NCBI GenBank assembly: GCA_022448365.1
Contig: JAKVCS010000003.1
Span: forward strand, 62,001-126,000
DNA from: Saccharospirillaceae bacterium
GTDB lineage: Bacteria; Pseudomonadota; Gammaproteobacteria; Pseudomonadales; Oceanobacteraceae
DNA length: 64,000 bases
Reading direction: 5' to 3'
Below, in pieces: positions 42,457 to 51,445 of the stretch. Under the pieces are notes generated by a model, which saw only the letters and a program-made list of their open reading frames with translations, did no database searches and was not told the DNA's origin. Within the stretch, counting starts at the first letter, position 1, and each line of letters starts with the position of its first letter. The position numbers and the translations under genes were made by a program.

Positions 42457-44292
42457 ATGTTACAAACGATGCGCGATAATGCTCAGGGTATAGTCGCTAA
42501 AATAATCGTATTTTTTATTATCGCTGTATTCGCACTTTGGGGCGTAGAAAGCATCGTCACGTTAGGTGGTGGCGAAGAGGCTAAGGCGTCTGTTGGCGGC
42601 AACGATATTAATGAGGTGGAAATTGTTCGTTTAGTCGAGCAGCAGAAAAATAATCTTCGTAATCAATTTGGTGATCAATACAACGAAGATCTATTTAACG
42701 AGGGCTTTCTGCGTAAATCTGCTCTTGAGCAGTTGATCAATCAAAAGGTCGCGCTTGTGCAAGCTGATAAGCTTGGCTTGCACGCTTCAACCTCAGCCAT
42801 TGACGCTCAAATCGTGTCGATGCCAGCGTTTCAGTTGGATGGAAAATTCAGCAAAGAACAGTTCCAGAATATTTTACGCATGAACGGCTGGTCGCCACTC
42901 AGTTTTCGCAATGAGTTGGCAGGAGATATTAAAGTTAATCAAGCCCGTGCAGCCTTTGTTTTAAGCTCAGTGGAAACTCCTTTTTCGGTTCAGCTCGAAG
43001 AAGCTCTGGAAAATGAAACGCGTAGTTTCAGGTTTGTTGAGCTAAATAGCGCTTCTCTGGAAAAGGATATCGAGGTTTCTGACGAAGAAATTGAGAGCTT
43101 TTATGGCGAGAATAAGAGTCGTTTCATGACTGACGAGACTGTTAGCATCGATTATGTTCAGTTGGAACGTGGTGTACTTGCAGCCAAGCAAGCAGTCAGC
43201 GACGAAGACGTCGACTTGCTATATCAGGACTACGTTGCAAAAGAGAAAGAACTTGAGCAGCGCGACTCCAGTCATATCCTGATCGAAATCTCCGATGATA
43301 TTACTGAAGAAGACGCTCAGAAATTAGCGGCCGACATCAAGCAGCGCCTGGATAATGGTGAGGATTTTGCCGAGCTTGCTTCACAGTTTTCTGATGATAT
43401 CGGTACGAAAGCTCAGGGCGGCAAGCTTGGCCTGAATACCCGCGGGGCATTTGTTGAGGAATTTGAGAATGCTCTGTACGGCCTGAGTACAGGAGAGGTT
43501 TCTGCTCCGGTGAAAACAGAATTCGGTTACCATATTATCAAGCTGAATAAGGTTGCTGCCGCTGATGTTAAATCTTTGGATGAAATGAAAGAACAACTTG
43601 AAGCTGATGTTCGTGCCGAAAAGGCAGAAGTTGAGTTCGCTGAATTACAGCAAGAGCTATCCAATATTGCTTTCTCGGCGGGTTCTATCGAAGAAGTTGC
43701 AGATGCATTAAGTCTGGATAAGCAATCAACAGCGTTATTCTCAAGAAATTATGGCGATGGCGTTGCTTCAAACAATGAAATTCGTACTGCGGCTTTCCAG
43801 GATAATATCCTTTTGGATCGTGAGATCAGTGGTGTCATTGAAACGGCGGCAGGTGCTTTGGTGTTTGCGATTAATGAGTACAAGCCCTCAGAATTGAAAG
43901 CTCTGAATCTTGTTAAGTCGGGTATTGTTGCTGAACTTACTTCGACTAAAGCAAAAGATGTTGCGAAAGATAAAGCAGAAACCATCAAGAATGGTGATGT
44001 TACGGATGTGCAGTGGACTCAGGTTGAAACAAGCTTTAATCAGTCTTCAGATGCACCACGTTCTGTACAGCAAAAAGCGTTTGAAATGGCTGAGGGTCAA
44101 TCAGCCGTTGTAAGCACTCCGGGTGGTTATTCTGTTGTGATGGTCGAAGGAGTCATCAAAAAAGATTGGCAGAGTATGCAAACCAGCGAATCCTTGATTG
44201 AGCAGGGTCGTACCCAACAAAGCCGTGCTGACATGGTGAGTTACCAGGTATGGGCTAAAGAGAATGTTGAAATAAAACGTTCTGGAAGCTAG
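42457..44292 (+). CDS. ppiD: Periplasmic folding chaperone / peptidyl-prolyl isomerase D
   Basis: 611 residues. One N-terminal membrane anchor (about 12-33, IVAKIIVFFIIAVFALWGVE) is followed by a SurA-like helical domain. A single parvulin domain (about 265-365) shows DSSHILIEISDDITEEDAQ and FSDDIGTKAQGGKLG. The C-terminal periplasmic part is degenerate. It helps newly secreted proteins fold near the Sec translocon. Its place after hupB is conserved in gammaproteobacteria. A weak terminator follows. Confidence 0.95.
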   Translation: MLQTMRDNAQGIVAKIIVFFIIAVFALWGVESIVTLGGGEEAKASVGGNDINEVEIVRLVEQQKNNLRNQFGDQYNEDLFNEGFLRKSALEQLINQKVALVQADKLGLHASTSAIDAQIVSMPAFQLDGKFSKEQFQNILRMNGWSPLSFRNELAGDIKVNQARAAFVLSSVETPFSVQLEEALENETRSFRFVELNSASLEKDIEVSDEEIESFYGENKSRFMTDETVSIDYVQLERGVLAAKQAVSDEDVDLLYQDYVAKEKELEQRDSSHILIEISDDITEEDAQKLAADIKQRLDNGEDFAELASQFSDDIGTKAQGGKLGLNTRGAFVEEFENALYGLSTGEVSAPVKTEFGYHIIKLNKVAAADVKSLDEMKEQLEADVRAEKAEVEFAELQQELSNIAFSAGSIEEVADALSLDKQSTALFSRNYGDGVASNNEIRTAAFQDNILLDREISGVIETAAGALVFAINEYKPSELKALNLVKSGIVAELTSTKAKDVAKDKAETIKNGDVTDVQWTQVETSFNQSSDAPRSVQQKAFEMAEGQSAVVSTPGGYSVVMVEGVIKKDWQSMQTSESLIEQGRTQQSRADMVSYQVWAKENVEIKRSGS

Positions 44293-44298
44293 AGGCTA

Positions 44299-44329
44299 AA
44301 GCGGTCACCATAGGTGGCCGTTTTACTTT
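44299..44329. terminator. Terminator between ppiD and the convergent YigZ-type gene
   Basis: The stem CGGTCACC/GGTGGCCG (44302-44309, 44313-44320; one G-T pair) is followed by TTTTACTTT. It overlaps the last codons of the minus-strand gene. Confidence 0.6.
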
Positions 44330-44940
44330 GTGGTGCAGTCGTAGCCTCTCGATAGGAAGTCTGAGATGATTTCTTCAGCGTCATGCTCCCGTACTTCAGC
44401 AAAGACAGTGATGCCATCTGTTTCATATTTGACTTCTGTATGGGTAGCGCCGGCAGCTCCAAGCAGTCTGCGAATTATCCCCTCAGATCGAAAATCAGCG
44501 GTTAATCTAATTGGCTGCCTATCCACAACGGTTTTGTAGAATTTGTCGTCCAGTGACGATATAACCTCAGATGCAGAGTGACTGTAGGCACGCTGAAGTC
44601 CACCTGTTCCAAGTTTTGTTCCGCCAAAATACCGTGTTACTAATACTGTGCAATTAACCAGATTTCGATGGCGCATGGTTTTTAGCATTGGCATACCAGC
44701 CGTTCCTGAGGGTTCGCCGTCATCGGAAAATCCCTCGATAATTTTTCCATTTTTACGAAGACGATAAGCGGAGCAAACATGACTTGCTTTGGGGTGGCTG
44801 TTCTTTAATGCTTTGATGCGGTTCTTGACTGCCTGTTCGTCATTAACAGGAAACAGTTCGCTGATAAATCGACTGCGCTTCTCTTCAAAAAGTATTTCGT
44901 TTGATTGAGAGGGTTGGATTAGCTGGCTGCTTTTTGGCAT
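44323..44940 (-). CDS. YigZ/IMPACT family protein
   Basis: 205 residues. The UPF0029 N-domain is clear: EEKRSRFISELFPV, ASHVCSAYRL, then FSDDGEPSGTAGMPML and TVLVTRYFGGTKLGTGGL. The C-terminal 60 residues form the ferredoxin-like domain found in YigZ. Eukaryotic IMPACT members act on translation control through GCN1; the bacterial role is not settled. It overlaps the upstream methyltransferase gene by 22 bases, so the two are one transcript. Confidence 0.93.
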   Translation of the reverse strand: MPKSSQLIQPSQSNEILFEEKRSRFISELFPVNDEQAVKNRIKALKNSHPKASHVCSAYRLRKNGKIIEGFSDDGEPSGTAGMPMLKTMRHRNLVNCTVLVTRYFGGTKLGTGGLQRAYSHSASEVISSLDDKFYKTVVDRQPIRLTADFRSEGIIRRLLGAAGATHTEVKYETDGITVFAEVREHDAEEIISDFLSRGYDCTTK

Positions 44941-45992
44941 ATGTACACATTAAATTTTGAGTCGCGTTTTAATACGTCGACGTTTCGAAACAAGCGATGC
45001 AGAATTTTTCCGTACGGTAAGTGTCGATTGGCAACCACCAGAAGCTGGCCTCCAGGCTTTAGCTTGGTCGATGAGTGATCGAACATGGTGGCCGCGATAT
45101 TGGTCAGTTCTTTGTGACCGTCGTGATATGGCGGATTGCAGACAACCCAGTCCAGAGTCTCATTGACTTTGTCCAGGGCGTTGCTATGAAGCACCTCGAT
45201 GTCAATGTTGTTAGACTGAGCGTTGTTGAAAGCCGATCGAACAGCAAGCATAGAATCATCGCATGCAATAACTCTTGTGTTCGGAGACTTCTGTTTTATA
45301 ACAAGACTCAAGAGGCCATTGCCACAGCCAATATCTGCAACGGTGCCGCCTGAGATTATTCCGAGGTGAGGTAGTAGCGATTGACTGCCAATATCGAGCT
45401 TGTTTCCGGAAAATACGCCGGGTAGGGCGCTGAAATTGAGTCCATTATAGATATATCCCTGCGTCTTGGGTGTTACGCTTGCAGGTTTGACAAGTTTAAT
45501 GAGCCTTGCCTTCTTTTCGATTCGGTACTGTTGGTAATGCTCGCAATGGGCTTCAAGCCATTGAAGCCAGGCTACTGGCATGTGTTTGGCCATCCCTGCA
45601 AGCCATATTTCACCACCCTCGACTAAGCGTTCCGAGCATATTGCCAACCAGAACTTAAGTTGTTCAAAGTTCTTGGGAGCTTTGATCACGGCTTGAAGCA
45701 GGCCGTTTTGAATTTCAGATTCATGCGTGACCACTTTGCAACAACCCTGAGGTGAGTTGTGAGCGCGATTTTTATGGATGGCCTCAATGGCACAAGCACT
45801 ATCAACCAGACTGCAATGATCGTCAAATAGGCAGGAGAGCGCTCCATGGCGATCATTTATCACCAGTGTTGGCTTATTTAGCGGTACGCTGCGAAATATA
45901 AATTCATCCGCAGCGTCCCAGGGGCGGGCGACATGTTCCGGAACGACAGGAAAGCATGTAAGCCACAGCTGAGCTTCATTCCAACGCTGCAT
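44919..45992 (-). CDS. RlmG/RsmC-type rRNA guanine-N2 methyltransferase
   Basis: 357 residues in two halves. The N-terminal half is a degenerate methyltransferase-like domain. The C-terminal half is active: SAM motif GGTVADIGCGNGLLSL, VIACDDSMLAVRSA, and the N2-guanine motif DWVVCNPPYHDGHKE. The end, LLVVANRHLPYGKILHRLF, is closer to RlmG (23S m2G1835) than to RsmC (16S m2G1207), though I cannot exclude the latter. It starts on the TGATG shared with the stop of the small upstream gene. Confidence 0.85.
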   Translation of the reverse strand: MQRWNEAQLWLTCFPVVPEHVARPWDAADEFIFRSVPLNKPTLVINDRHGALSCLFDDHCSLVDSACAIEAIHKNRAHNSPQGCCKVVTHESEIQNGLLQAVIKAPKNFEQLKFWLAICSERLVEGGEIWLAGMAKHMPVAWLQWLEAHCEHYQQYRIEKKARLIKLVKPASVTPKTQGYIYNGLNFSALPGVFSGNKLDIGSQSLLPHLGIISGGTVADIGCGNGLLSLVIKQKSPNTRVIACDDSMLAVRSAFNNAQSNNIDIEVLHSNALDKVNETLDWVVCNPPYHDGHKELTNIAATMFDHSSTKLKPGGQLLVVANRHLPYGKILHRLFRNVDVLKRDSKFNVYICQKAAS

Positions 45993-46309
45993 CAGTAGAT
46001 ATCTTTAAAGTCTTTCGATTCCAGTTGATCCAGCAGGCCGCGTTCCTTGCCGATTTTTTCTTTCGGTTCTGTTTTGACGGGTTTAGGTGTTTCAGCGGCT
46101 TTTTGCTCTTTCTGTTGCTCATCGACAGCTTTTTGTTTGGCTTCCGGGTTTTCAGCCAGGAACTTTTCATAGGTAGATGTCTGTTTTCTACCTTTGATGC
46201 GCTTGGATGATTGCCGGTCGTTGCCTGCCTCTCGCTTAAGTTTTGAGATGCTGCCTGTTTTAACCTTATGGATACGGCTCAGTGAGCGCGTCTTCTTTTT
46301 GCGGGTCAT
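45992..46309 (-). CDS. Small basic, Lys/Arg-rich protein, YihI-like
   Basis: 105 residues, nearly half K, R, E, Q and S, beginning RKKKTRSLSRIHKVKTG. It then has KLKREAGNDRQSSKRIKGRK. The basic N-terminus and acidic/helical C-terminus recall YihI, the activator of the ribosome-assembly GTPase Der, but it is much shorter than the E. coli protein and the match is weak. It is coupled to the rRNA methyltransferase by a TGATG overlap, which fits a ribosome-related role. Confidence 0.65.
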   Translation of the reverse strand: MTRKKKTRSLSRIHKVKTGSISKLKREAGNDRQSSKRIKGRKQTSTYEKFLAENPEAKQKAVDEQQKEQKAAETPKPVKTEPKEKIGKERGLLDQLESKDFKDIY

Positions 46310-46484
46310 GATGTCTGTTTATCAATATTAAAGTCCGATTTTATCCCATCGGCGCTTAAATGTAATTGTTTTACATTGTCAGGGCTGTTTCGGTTTGTTC
46401 TGAATGGACCAGCGCTGTTATAGTTAGCTGAACAGCAATAAGTTAGCGCAGCAGGTACGCTGCTATGAAGGGTTTCGAACAACA

Positions 46485-47417
46485 ATGCCAGTTCAAAAAC
46501 ACTACCTGGTTTATCTCGCCTCGACAGCACAAGGAATGGAGCTGGAGCGTTATGAAGTTGAACGAATGCTCGCTCGTCATCAGATGATTAACGTTGGCTT
46601 TGCTTACTGTCCGGAGGCAAGCGCGTATGATTGGGATCTGGTTCGAAGCCAAATAGAGAAAGCGGACCTCTTCATTTTGCTGCTCGGTGATTCGTACGGG
46701 CCGATGGCACCAACCGGCATCAGCTTTTTACACAGGGAGTTTGTACACGCGCAAACACTCGGAAAGCCAATCGTATCATTTATCAAAAATGCACTTCCCG
46801 AAAAGAACCTGTCTGAAGAACAGAGGCGACTTAGTGGTTTCCACCGGGTTGTCGCTCAACAATCAAGCTACCGCTTATGGCATTTAAGGGATGAGTTGCT
46901 GTCTCATGTGAAGAGCACGCTCGCCAGTCAGAGGCTTGAAGGCGGATGGCTGCCGGAGTCCTATGCGGCAAGATCGGGCGCCGAATCGAGATCTGACTCG
47001 CCGGCTCAATCGTTGGCTTCTCCCGCTAGTAATCTTTCAGCCAAGCAGCGGCTTGCGAGAGCAAAACAGGTCGTGAGCCTGCAGATTGCGGCAAAAGTTT
47101 ATGAAGCTGGCAACCTGACGAGGGAGGAGGTCTTCTTGCCGGTTCGCCTTGATCAATTGTTGCAAGGCGTCCTTCATCTTTTGCGAAATGGAGCCAGCGA
47201 GGATCGACTTCGATCGCAGCTGGAGTCTGTGATTGCTAAAAAAGTTTCAAATCAACTGCTGACGCGCCATCCAAAAGCCCACGCTGTCGACGATGTGCGC
47301 ATCAGCCGTGGCCAGTTTCAGCAGATTCTGAACAGTTGGCAGAGTCTTGGGCTTGTCAGTGGCAGGGGAGATCCAGGTCGTTCAGTTTGGACTGTCGCAG
47401 AGGCCGCTGGAGCATAA
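46485..47417 (+). CDS. DUF4062 domain protein
   Basis: 310 residues. The first 130 match the DUF4062 fold, a TIR/nucleoside-deoxyribosyltransferase-like domain: YLVYLASTAQGMELERYEV, then EKADLFILLLGDSYGPM, and FVHAQTLGKPIVSFI. A low-complexity Ser/Ala linker (about 160-185) is followed by a C-terminal helical region ending like a winged helix: VRISRGQFQQILNSW and GLVSGRGDPGRSVW. Such domains occur in signalling and defence proteins, but the function here is unknown. It is divergent from the YihI-like gene and convergent with the ArsR gene. Confidence 0.7.
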   Translation: MPVQKHYLVYLASTAQGMELERYEVERMLARHQMINVGFAYCPEASAYDWDLVRSQIEKADLFILLLGDSYGPMAPTGISFLHREFVHAQTLGKPIVSFIKNALPEKNLSEEQRRLSGFHRVVAQQSSYRLWHLRDELLSHVKSTLASQRLEGGWLPESYAARSGAESRSDSPAQSLASPASNLSAKQRLARAKQVVSLQIAAKVYEAGNLTREEVFLPVRLDQLLQGVLHLLRNGASEDRLRSQLESVIAKKVSNQLLTRHPKAHAVDDVRISRGQFQQILNSWQSLGLVSGRGDPGRSVWTVAEAAGA

Positions 47418-47421
47418 GGTT

Positions 47422-47757
47422 TCAGCTGCTGATCGTACCGAGTAGATTTTGTTTCTGCTCCCACTCAGTCTTCATGCTATTACACACCGTATCGCAAAGT
47501 TCAAATACAAATGGCGCACTGATACTGAAGAATGCCATATTGCCATTCTGGCGACGTTTCACCATGCCATGGCTGCGCAATGTCGACAGGTGCTTCGACA
47601 CATTCGGCTGAGATGCACCCGTGGCCTTAACCAACTCGGTAACTGATTTTTCGCCTTCATGAAGTTGATGCAGTATCTTCAGACGCATTGGATCTGCCAG
47701 TAAGCGGAAGCGCTGAGCGATCAGTTCCAGCATTTCATCGGGCATGACTTCTTGCAT
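47422..47757 (-). CDS. ArsR-family transcriptional regulator
   Basis: 111 residues from ATG 47757, with GGAG 7 bases upstream; the frame is open to 47811, but that start has no ribosome site. The winged helix is standard: RFRLLADPMRLKILHQLHEG, then VTELVKATGASQPNVSKHL and HGMVKRRQNGNMAFFSI. No metal-binding CxC motif is present in the recognition helix, and two Cys lie near the C-terminus (ELCDTVC). The effector is unknown. It ends 4 bases from the DUF4062 stop. Confidence 0.88.
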   Translation of the reverse strand: MQEVMPDEMLELIAQRFRLLADPMRLKILHQLHEGEKSVTELVKATGASQPNVSKHLSTLRSHGMVKRRQNGNMAFFSISAPFVFELCDTVCNSMKTEWEQKQNLLGTISS

Positions 47758-48045
47758 ATATATTCTCCAGATTCGTCTAAAGATTTTACGTGATAATCGT
47801 TCCCAACCCAATATTTATTGAGGGGGAGTCTCATCTGTTGAGGTGTAAACAGCATCTGTTGGTGTGGCGGTCAGTGATCGCGTGAAAATGGTGAGGGCGG
47901 CTTCTTCGCTCTGCTTTCTCTGTATAGCTCAGTGTGCCGATGGCGCAGCGCAGTGGCTCAAACCGTCCGGAAGTTGCATCAGTTATCCAAAACTTCATGC
48001 GTATTGACATAACCTTGGTTTATAATCGCACTGACTGGAGGGTTT

Positions 48046-49086
48046 ATGATTTATCGATTGGTGCTGTTGTTTGGAATAGTTGCATTTGTAGCCGGATGCT
48101 TGCCCGACAAAGGAACACAAGAAGTCTATAAAATTGCCGGCAATACAATGGGGACGACCTATAACATCAGTTGGGTGGATACAGAGGATCGTTCTTTTGA
48201 CATAAAAAACAGGGTGGATCATCGCTTGCGTGAAATCAACGCAGCTATGTCCACTTACATCAGTAATTCAGAGCTATCTCAGATCAATCGCTCCGACGAC
48301 ATCAACTTCAGGGTTTCTTCCGATCTTGCAGAGGTTTTGTCAATTTCCCTATCGATTTATCGCGCCTCTCATGGACTGTTTGATGTGACTATTGGTCCTC
48401 TGGTAAATCTCTGGGGATTTGGTCCCGATGCCAAGGTTGAGCGTCAACCCAGTAACGAACAGATTTCACTGCAGCTTGATAGAGTGGGTAGTGATGCGTT
48501 GAAGTTGCAAGCATTGAATCTGGAGCGATCAGAGTATCGGTATATTGATTTATCCGCGGTTGCAAAGGGATGGGGCGTAGACCAGATCGCCGAACTGTAC
48601 GAAGACTATGGAATCGACAATTATTTGGTGGAAATCGGCGGTGAAATGCGGCTTTCTGGCAATAAGCCGTCGAATATCCCCTGGAGAATCGCGATAGAGC
48701 GACCCTCCGGCGATCTTCAGCAGCGATCTCCACAGCTTATTTTTTCTCCTGGAGCCCGCGCTGTGGCGACATCGGGTGATTACCGCAATTATTTCGAACT
48801 GGATGGTGTGCGCTATTCCCACACCATTGATGTTAAAACCGGCAAACCAATAAGTCACCGGCTCGCATCTGTCTCGGTTATTCACGAACGCAGTGCTTAT
48901 GCGGATGCATGGGCGACGGCGCTGAATGTTGCGGGACCGGAAGCTGGTTTGCTGTTGGCTGAACAAAACAACCTCGCTGCATACATGATCGTGCGTGAGG
49001 AGAATGGATTCAAAGAATATTTTTCTAATCAGTTCAGAGCGTGGTTCCCGGAAGTGGTGTCACAATCTGAAATACAAGACAGGTAA
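48046..49086 (+). CDS. apbE: FAD:protein FMN transferase
   Basis: 346 residues; GGAGG is placed before the ATG. The signal peptide ends in VAFVAGC, a lipobox, so it is a periplasmic lipoprotein. Family motifs are GNTMGTTYNISWV, AMSTYISNSELSQIN, YIDLSAVAKGWGVDQIAEL, NYLVEIGGEMRLSG and HTIDVKTGKPISHRL. It attaches FMN covalently to threonines of Na+-translocating NADH:quinone reductase subunits and related proteins. The next gene, 6 bases on, encodes NqrM, which supports that role, although no nqr structural gene is in the window. Confidence 0.96.
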   Translation: MIYRLVLLFGIVAFVAGCLPDKGTQEVYKIAGNTMGTTYNISWVDTEDRSFDIKNRVDHRLREINAAMSTYISNSELSQINRSDDINFRVSSDLAEVLSISLSIYRASHGLFDVTIGPLVNLWGFGPDAKVERQPSNEQISLQLDRVGSDALKLQALNLERSEYRYIDLSAVAKGWGVDQIAELYEDYGIDNYLVEIGGEMRLSGNKPSNIPWRIAIERPSGDLQQRSPQLIFSPGARAVATSGDYRNYFELDGVRYSHTIDVKTGKPISHRLASVSVIHERSAYADAWATALNVAGPEAGLLLAEQNNLAAYMIVREENGFKEYFSNQFRAWFPEVVSQSEIQDR

Positions 49087-49092
49087 ATAATA

Positions 49093-49326
49093 ATGTCGAC
49101 AATCGTAATTGTGTTTGGTGCCATGTTGGTTTTTGTTTCTTTAATGGCTGTGGGGGTGCTCATGGGTCGTAAACCTATCTCAGGCTCGTGTGGAGGGATG
49201 GCAGCCGTTGGGATGGAAAGTGCGTGTGACGTTTGCGGAGGAGACAAAAACAAATGCGAAAAAGAATCAAAGGATGCCGAAGCGGTATCTGACAATGCAG
49301 ATTTTTACGATGCGACTAAGCGCTAG
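49093..49326 (+). CDS. nqrM: Na+-NQR maturation protein NqrM
   Basis: 77 residues. One N-terminal membrane helix (IVIVFGAMLVFVSLMAVGVL) is followed by GRKPISGSCGGMAAVGM and then ACDVCGGDKNKC. The four cysteines are those proposed to deliver iron to the NqrD/NqrE site of the sodium pump. The tail is acidic. It is co-directional with apbE and probably co-transcribed. In most relatives this pair closes the nqrABCDEF operon. Confidence 0.92.
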   Translation: MSTIVIVFGAMLVFVSLMAVGVLMGRKPISGSCGGMAAVGMESACDVCGGDKNKCEKESKDAEAVSDNADFYDATKR

Positions 49327-49397
49327 TGCTACGAATTTGACATAATAGCCTACAATGACAGGTGTCTAACAAACAATTAGTGGATGGAGTTGTCAAT

Positions 49398-50789
49398 ATG
49401 ACAGATTATCAATACGACGTGGTCATCATCGGTGCCGGTCCCGCTGGGGAAGGTGCTGCGATGAATGCGGCAAAAAATGGTAAAAAAGTCGCCGTCGTAG
49501 AAGATAAGAGTATGGTCGGTGGTAACTGTACGCACTGGGGTACGATACCGTCAAAAGCGCTGCGCCATGCCGTGAAGCAGATCATCTCCTTCAACACCAA
49601 TCCGATGTTCCGCGAGATCGGAGAGCCACGCTGGTTTTCATTTCCACGTGTTCTGAAAAGTGCCGAGAAGGTCATTGCGAAACAGGTAAAGTTGAGAACT
49701 GAGTTTTACGGTCGCAACCGCATTAGTGTATATAACGGCACTGCACGTTTTGCCGATGCCAATACCATTGACGTTTACAATGGTACTGCGTCAAACATAC
49801 GCTTACATGCTGAAGAGGTGGTAATTGCCACCGGCTCTAGTCCATGGCGTCCGAGCAATATCGATTTCTCTCATCCCCGTGTATATGATTCCGATACTGT
49901 GCTGCAGCTCGAGCATACGCCGAGAACCATCATTATTTATGGCGCTGGTGTCATTGGTTGTGAGTACGCGTCCATTTTCTCGGGCCTTGGCGTTAAAGTG
50001 GATTTGATTCACCCTGGTGATCGTTTGCTCAACTTTCTGGATGATGAAATTTCAGATGCATTGAGCTATCACCTGCGGGATAAGGGTGCTTTGATTCGTC
50101 ACAATGAGCAGTTTGATTCGTTGGAAATTAACGAACGGCATGTCACCATGCGTATGGCTTCCGGCAAAAAAGTGAAAGCCGATGCATTTTTATGGGCTGC
50201 GGGTCGTTCCGGAAACACTCAAAACCTTGGATTAGAAAACATCGGCTTGGAAACCAACTCCCGTGGTCAGTTAGAAATCGATAATGAGTATCGAACTGCA
50301 GTGGAAAGCATCTATGCAGTCGGTGATGTGATCGGTTGGCCAGCATTGGCATCCGCCGCTTATGATCAGGGTCGTGCAGCAGCAGCAAAAATTTCTTCTC
50401 AGCCAGATTTCCGGTTTGTCGGCTCAGTTCCAACCGGTATTTACACCATCCCGGAAATCAGTTCGGTAGGTAAAACAGAGGCTCAACTTACCGAGGAGAA
50501 AGTCCCTTATGAGGTAGGGCAGGCGTTTTTCAAAAACATTGCCCGTGCTCAAATTACCGCTGAGGGTGTGGGGATGCTGAAGATTCTGTTTCATAGAGAA
50601 ACACTTGAAATCCTCGGCATTCATTGCTTCGGAGACCAGGCAGCAGAGATCGTGCATATCGGTCAGGCAATTATGGAGCAGAAAGGCGAAGGCAACACCC
50701 TCAAGTATTTCGTCAATACCACCTTTAATTACCCTACTATGGCTGAAGCCTATCGCGTTGCCGCTTTGAACGGGCTCAATCGACTGTAA
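49398..50789 (+). CDS. sthA: Soluble pyridine nucleotide transhydrogenase
   Basis: 463 residues from ATG 49398, with GGAG 8 bases upstream; a GTG at 49362 lacks a site. The FAD loop is [18 protein letters not shown]. The SthA signature [17 protein letters not shown] replaces the redox disulfide of dihydrolipoamide dehydrogenases. The NAD(P) loop is [17 protein letters not shown], and the C-terminal dimer domain ends in [16 protein letters not shown]. It moves hydride from NADPH to NAD+ in the cytoplasm. A strong bidirectional terminator follows. Confidence 0.96.
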   Translation: MTDYQYDVVIIGAGPAGEGAAMNAAKNGKKVAVVEDKSMVGGNCTHWGTIPSKALRHAVKQIISFNTNPMFREIGEPRWFSFPRVLKSAEKVIAKQVKLRTEFYGRNRISVYNGTARFADANTIDVYNGTASNIRLHAEEVVIATGSSPWRPSNIDFSHPRVYDSDTVLQLEHTPRTIIIYGAGVIGCEYASIFSGLGVKVDLIHPGDRLLNFLDDEISDALSYHLRDKGALIRHNEQFDSLEINERHVTMRMASGKKVKADAFLWAAGRSGNTQNLGLENIGLETNSRGQLEIDNEYRTAVESIYAVGDVIGWPALASAAYDQGRAAAAKISSQPDFRFVGSVPTGIYTIPEISSVGKTEAQLTEEKVPYEVGQAFFKNIARAQITAEGVGMLKILFHRETLEILGIHCFGDQAAEIVHIGQAIMEQKGEGNTLKYFVNTTFNYPTMAEAYRVAALNGLNRL

Positions 50790-50812
50790 TCTGGTCTTTC
50801 AAATTTCAGGCA

Positions 50813-50853
50813 CAAAAAAACCGCGCTGCTTTTAAAGTAGCGCGGTTTTTTTT
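50813..50853. terminator. Bidirectional terminator between sthA and the SCP2 gene
   Basis: The stem CCGCGCT/AGCGCGG is flanked by seven A on the left and eight T on the right, so it can stop both converging transcripts. Confidence 0.93.
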
Positions 50854-50863
50854 GCTTGAGCTA

Positions 50864-51178
50864 TTAAGCCGGGAACAGTTCGCCCAGCTTTGTAGCCAGC
50901 ATCATGTCACCTTCAACACGCAACTGGCCAGACATGAAGGCTTGCATGCCATCAGTTTCACCAGACGCGATACCTGCGAAAGTATCGGTGTTCATGATCA
51001 GGGTAACGTTTGCATCGTCGTTTTCGCCAGCAGCTACAGAGCAAGTGCCGTCTTTAACGATCAGGTGGTGAGTGTCACCGTCTTCAATGTTGAATTGGAA
51101 GATCAGGTCCAGGCCAGCAGCAGCGTCGGCGTTGAACTTGCTGTTCATGGTTTCAATGATTTCTGCAACAGATGCCAT
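50864..51178 (-). CDS. SCP2 sterol-binding domain protein
   Basis: 104 residues from ATG 51178, with AAGGAAA 8 bases upstream. A single SCP2 domain covers the protein: IIETMNSKFNADAAAGLDL, then FQFNIEDGDTHHLIVKDG and NDDANVTLIMNTDTF. It ends MSGQLRVEGDMMLATKL, the usual closing helix. Such small bacterial proteins bind lipids or acyl-CoA in a hydrophobic tunnel; the ligand is unknown. It is a single-gene unit that converges on sthA. Confidence 0.93.
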   Translation of the reverse strand: MASVAEIIETMNSKFNADAAAGLDLIFQFNIEDGDTHHLIVKDGTCSVAAGENDDANVTLIMNTDTFAGIASGETDGMQAFMSGQLRVEGDMMLATKLGELFPA

Positions 51179-51445
51179 AACGGTTTCCTTTTTATTGCTT
51201 AAGTAAAACAGGTGCACAATTGAGATGCTACATATTCAGCATCCTGTTCTTGAAATTGTCGTTATCAGACGCTGGTCACTCTATGGTGAGCTGAGCTGGC
51301 TGTCAATCGAATTTCATACGATTGTTTGAATTTGTCTTTTGGTGGTGCCGGAGCCGATGTTTATACGCTTCACACACAGGTTTGTTCACTCTCAGCTTTG
51401 GGTTATGCTTGCGCGCTTGTGTAATTTATTTTTAAGGACGTGTTT

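Noticed and set aside
48004-48026. TTGACA and TATAAT close together before apbE
   Set aside because: Only 11 bases separate them, too short for a sigma-70 promoter.
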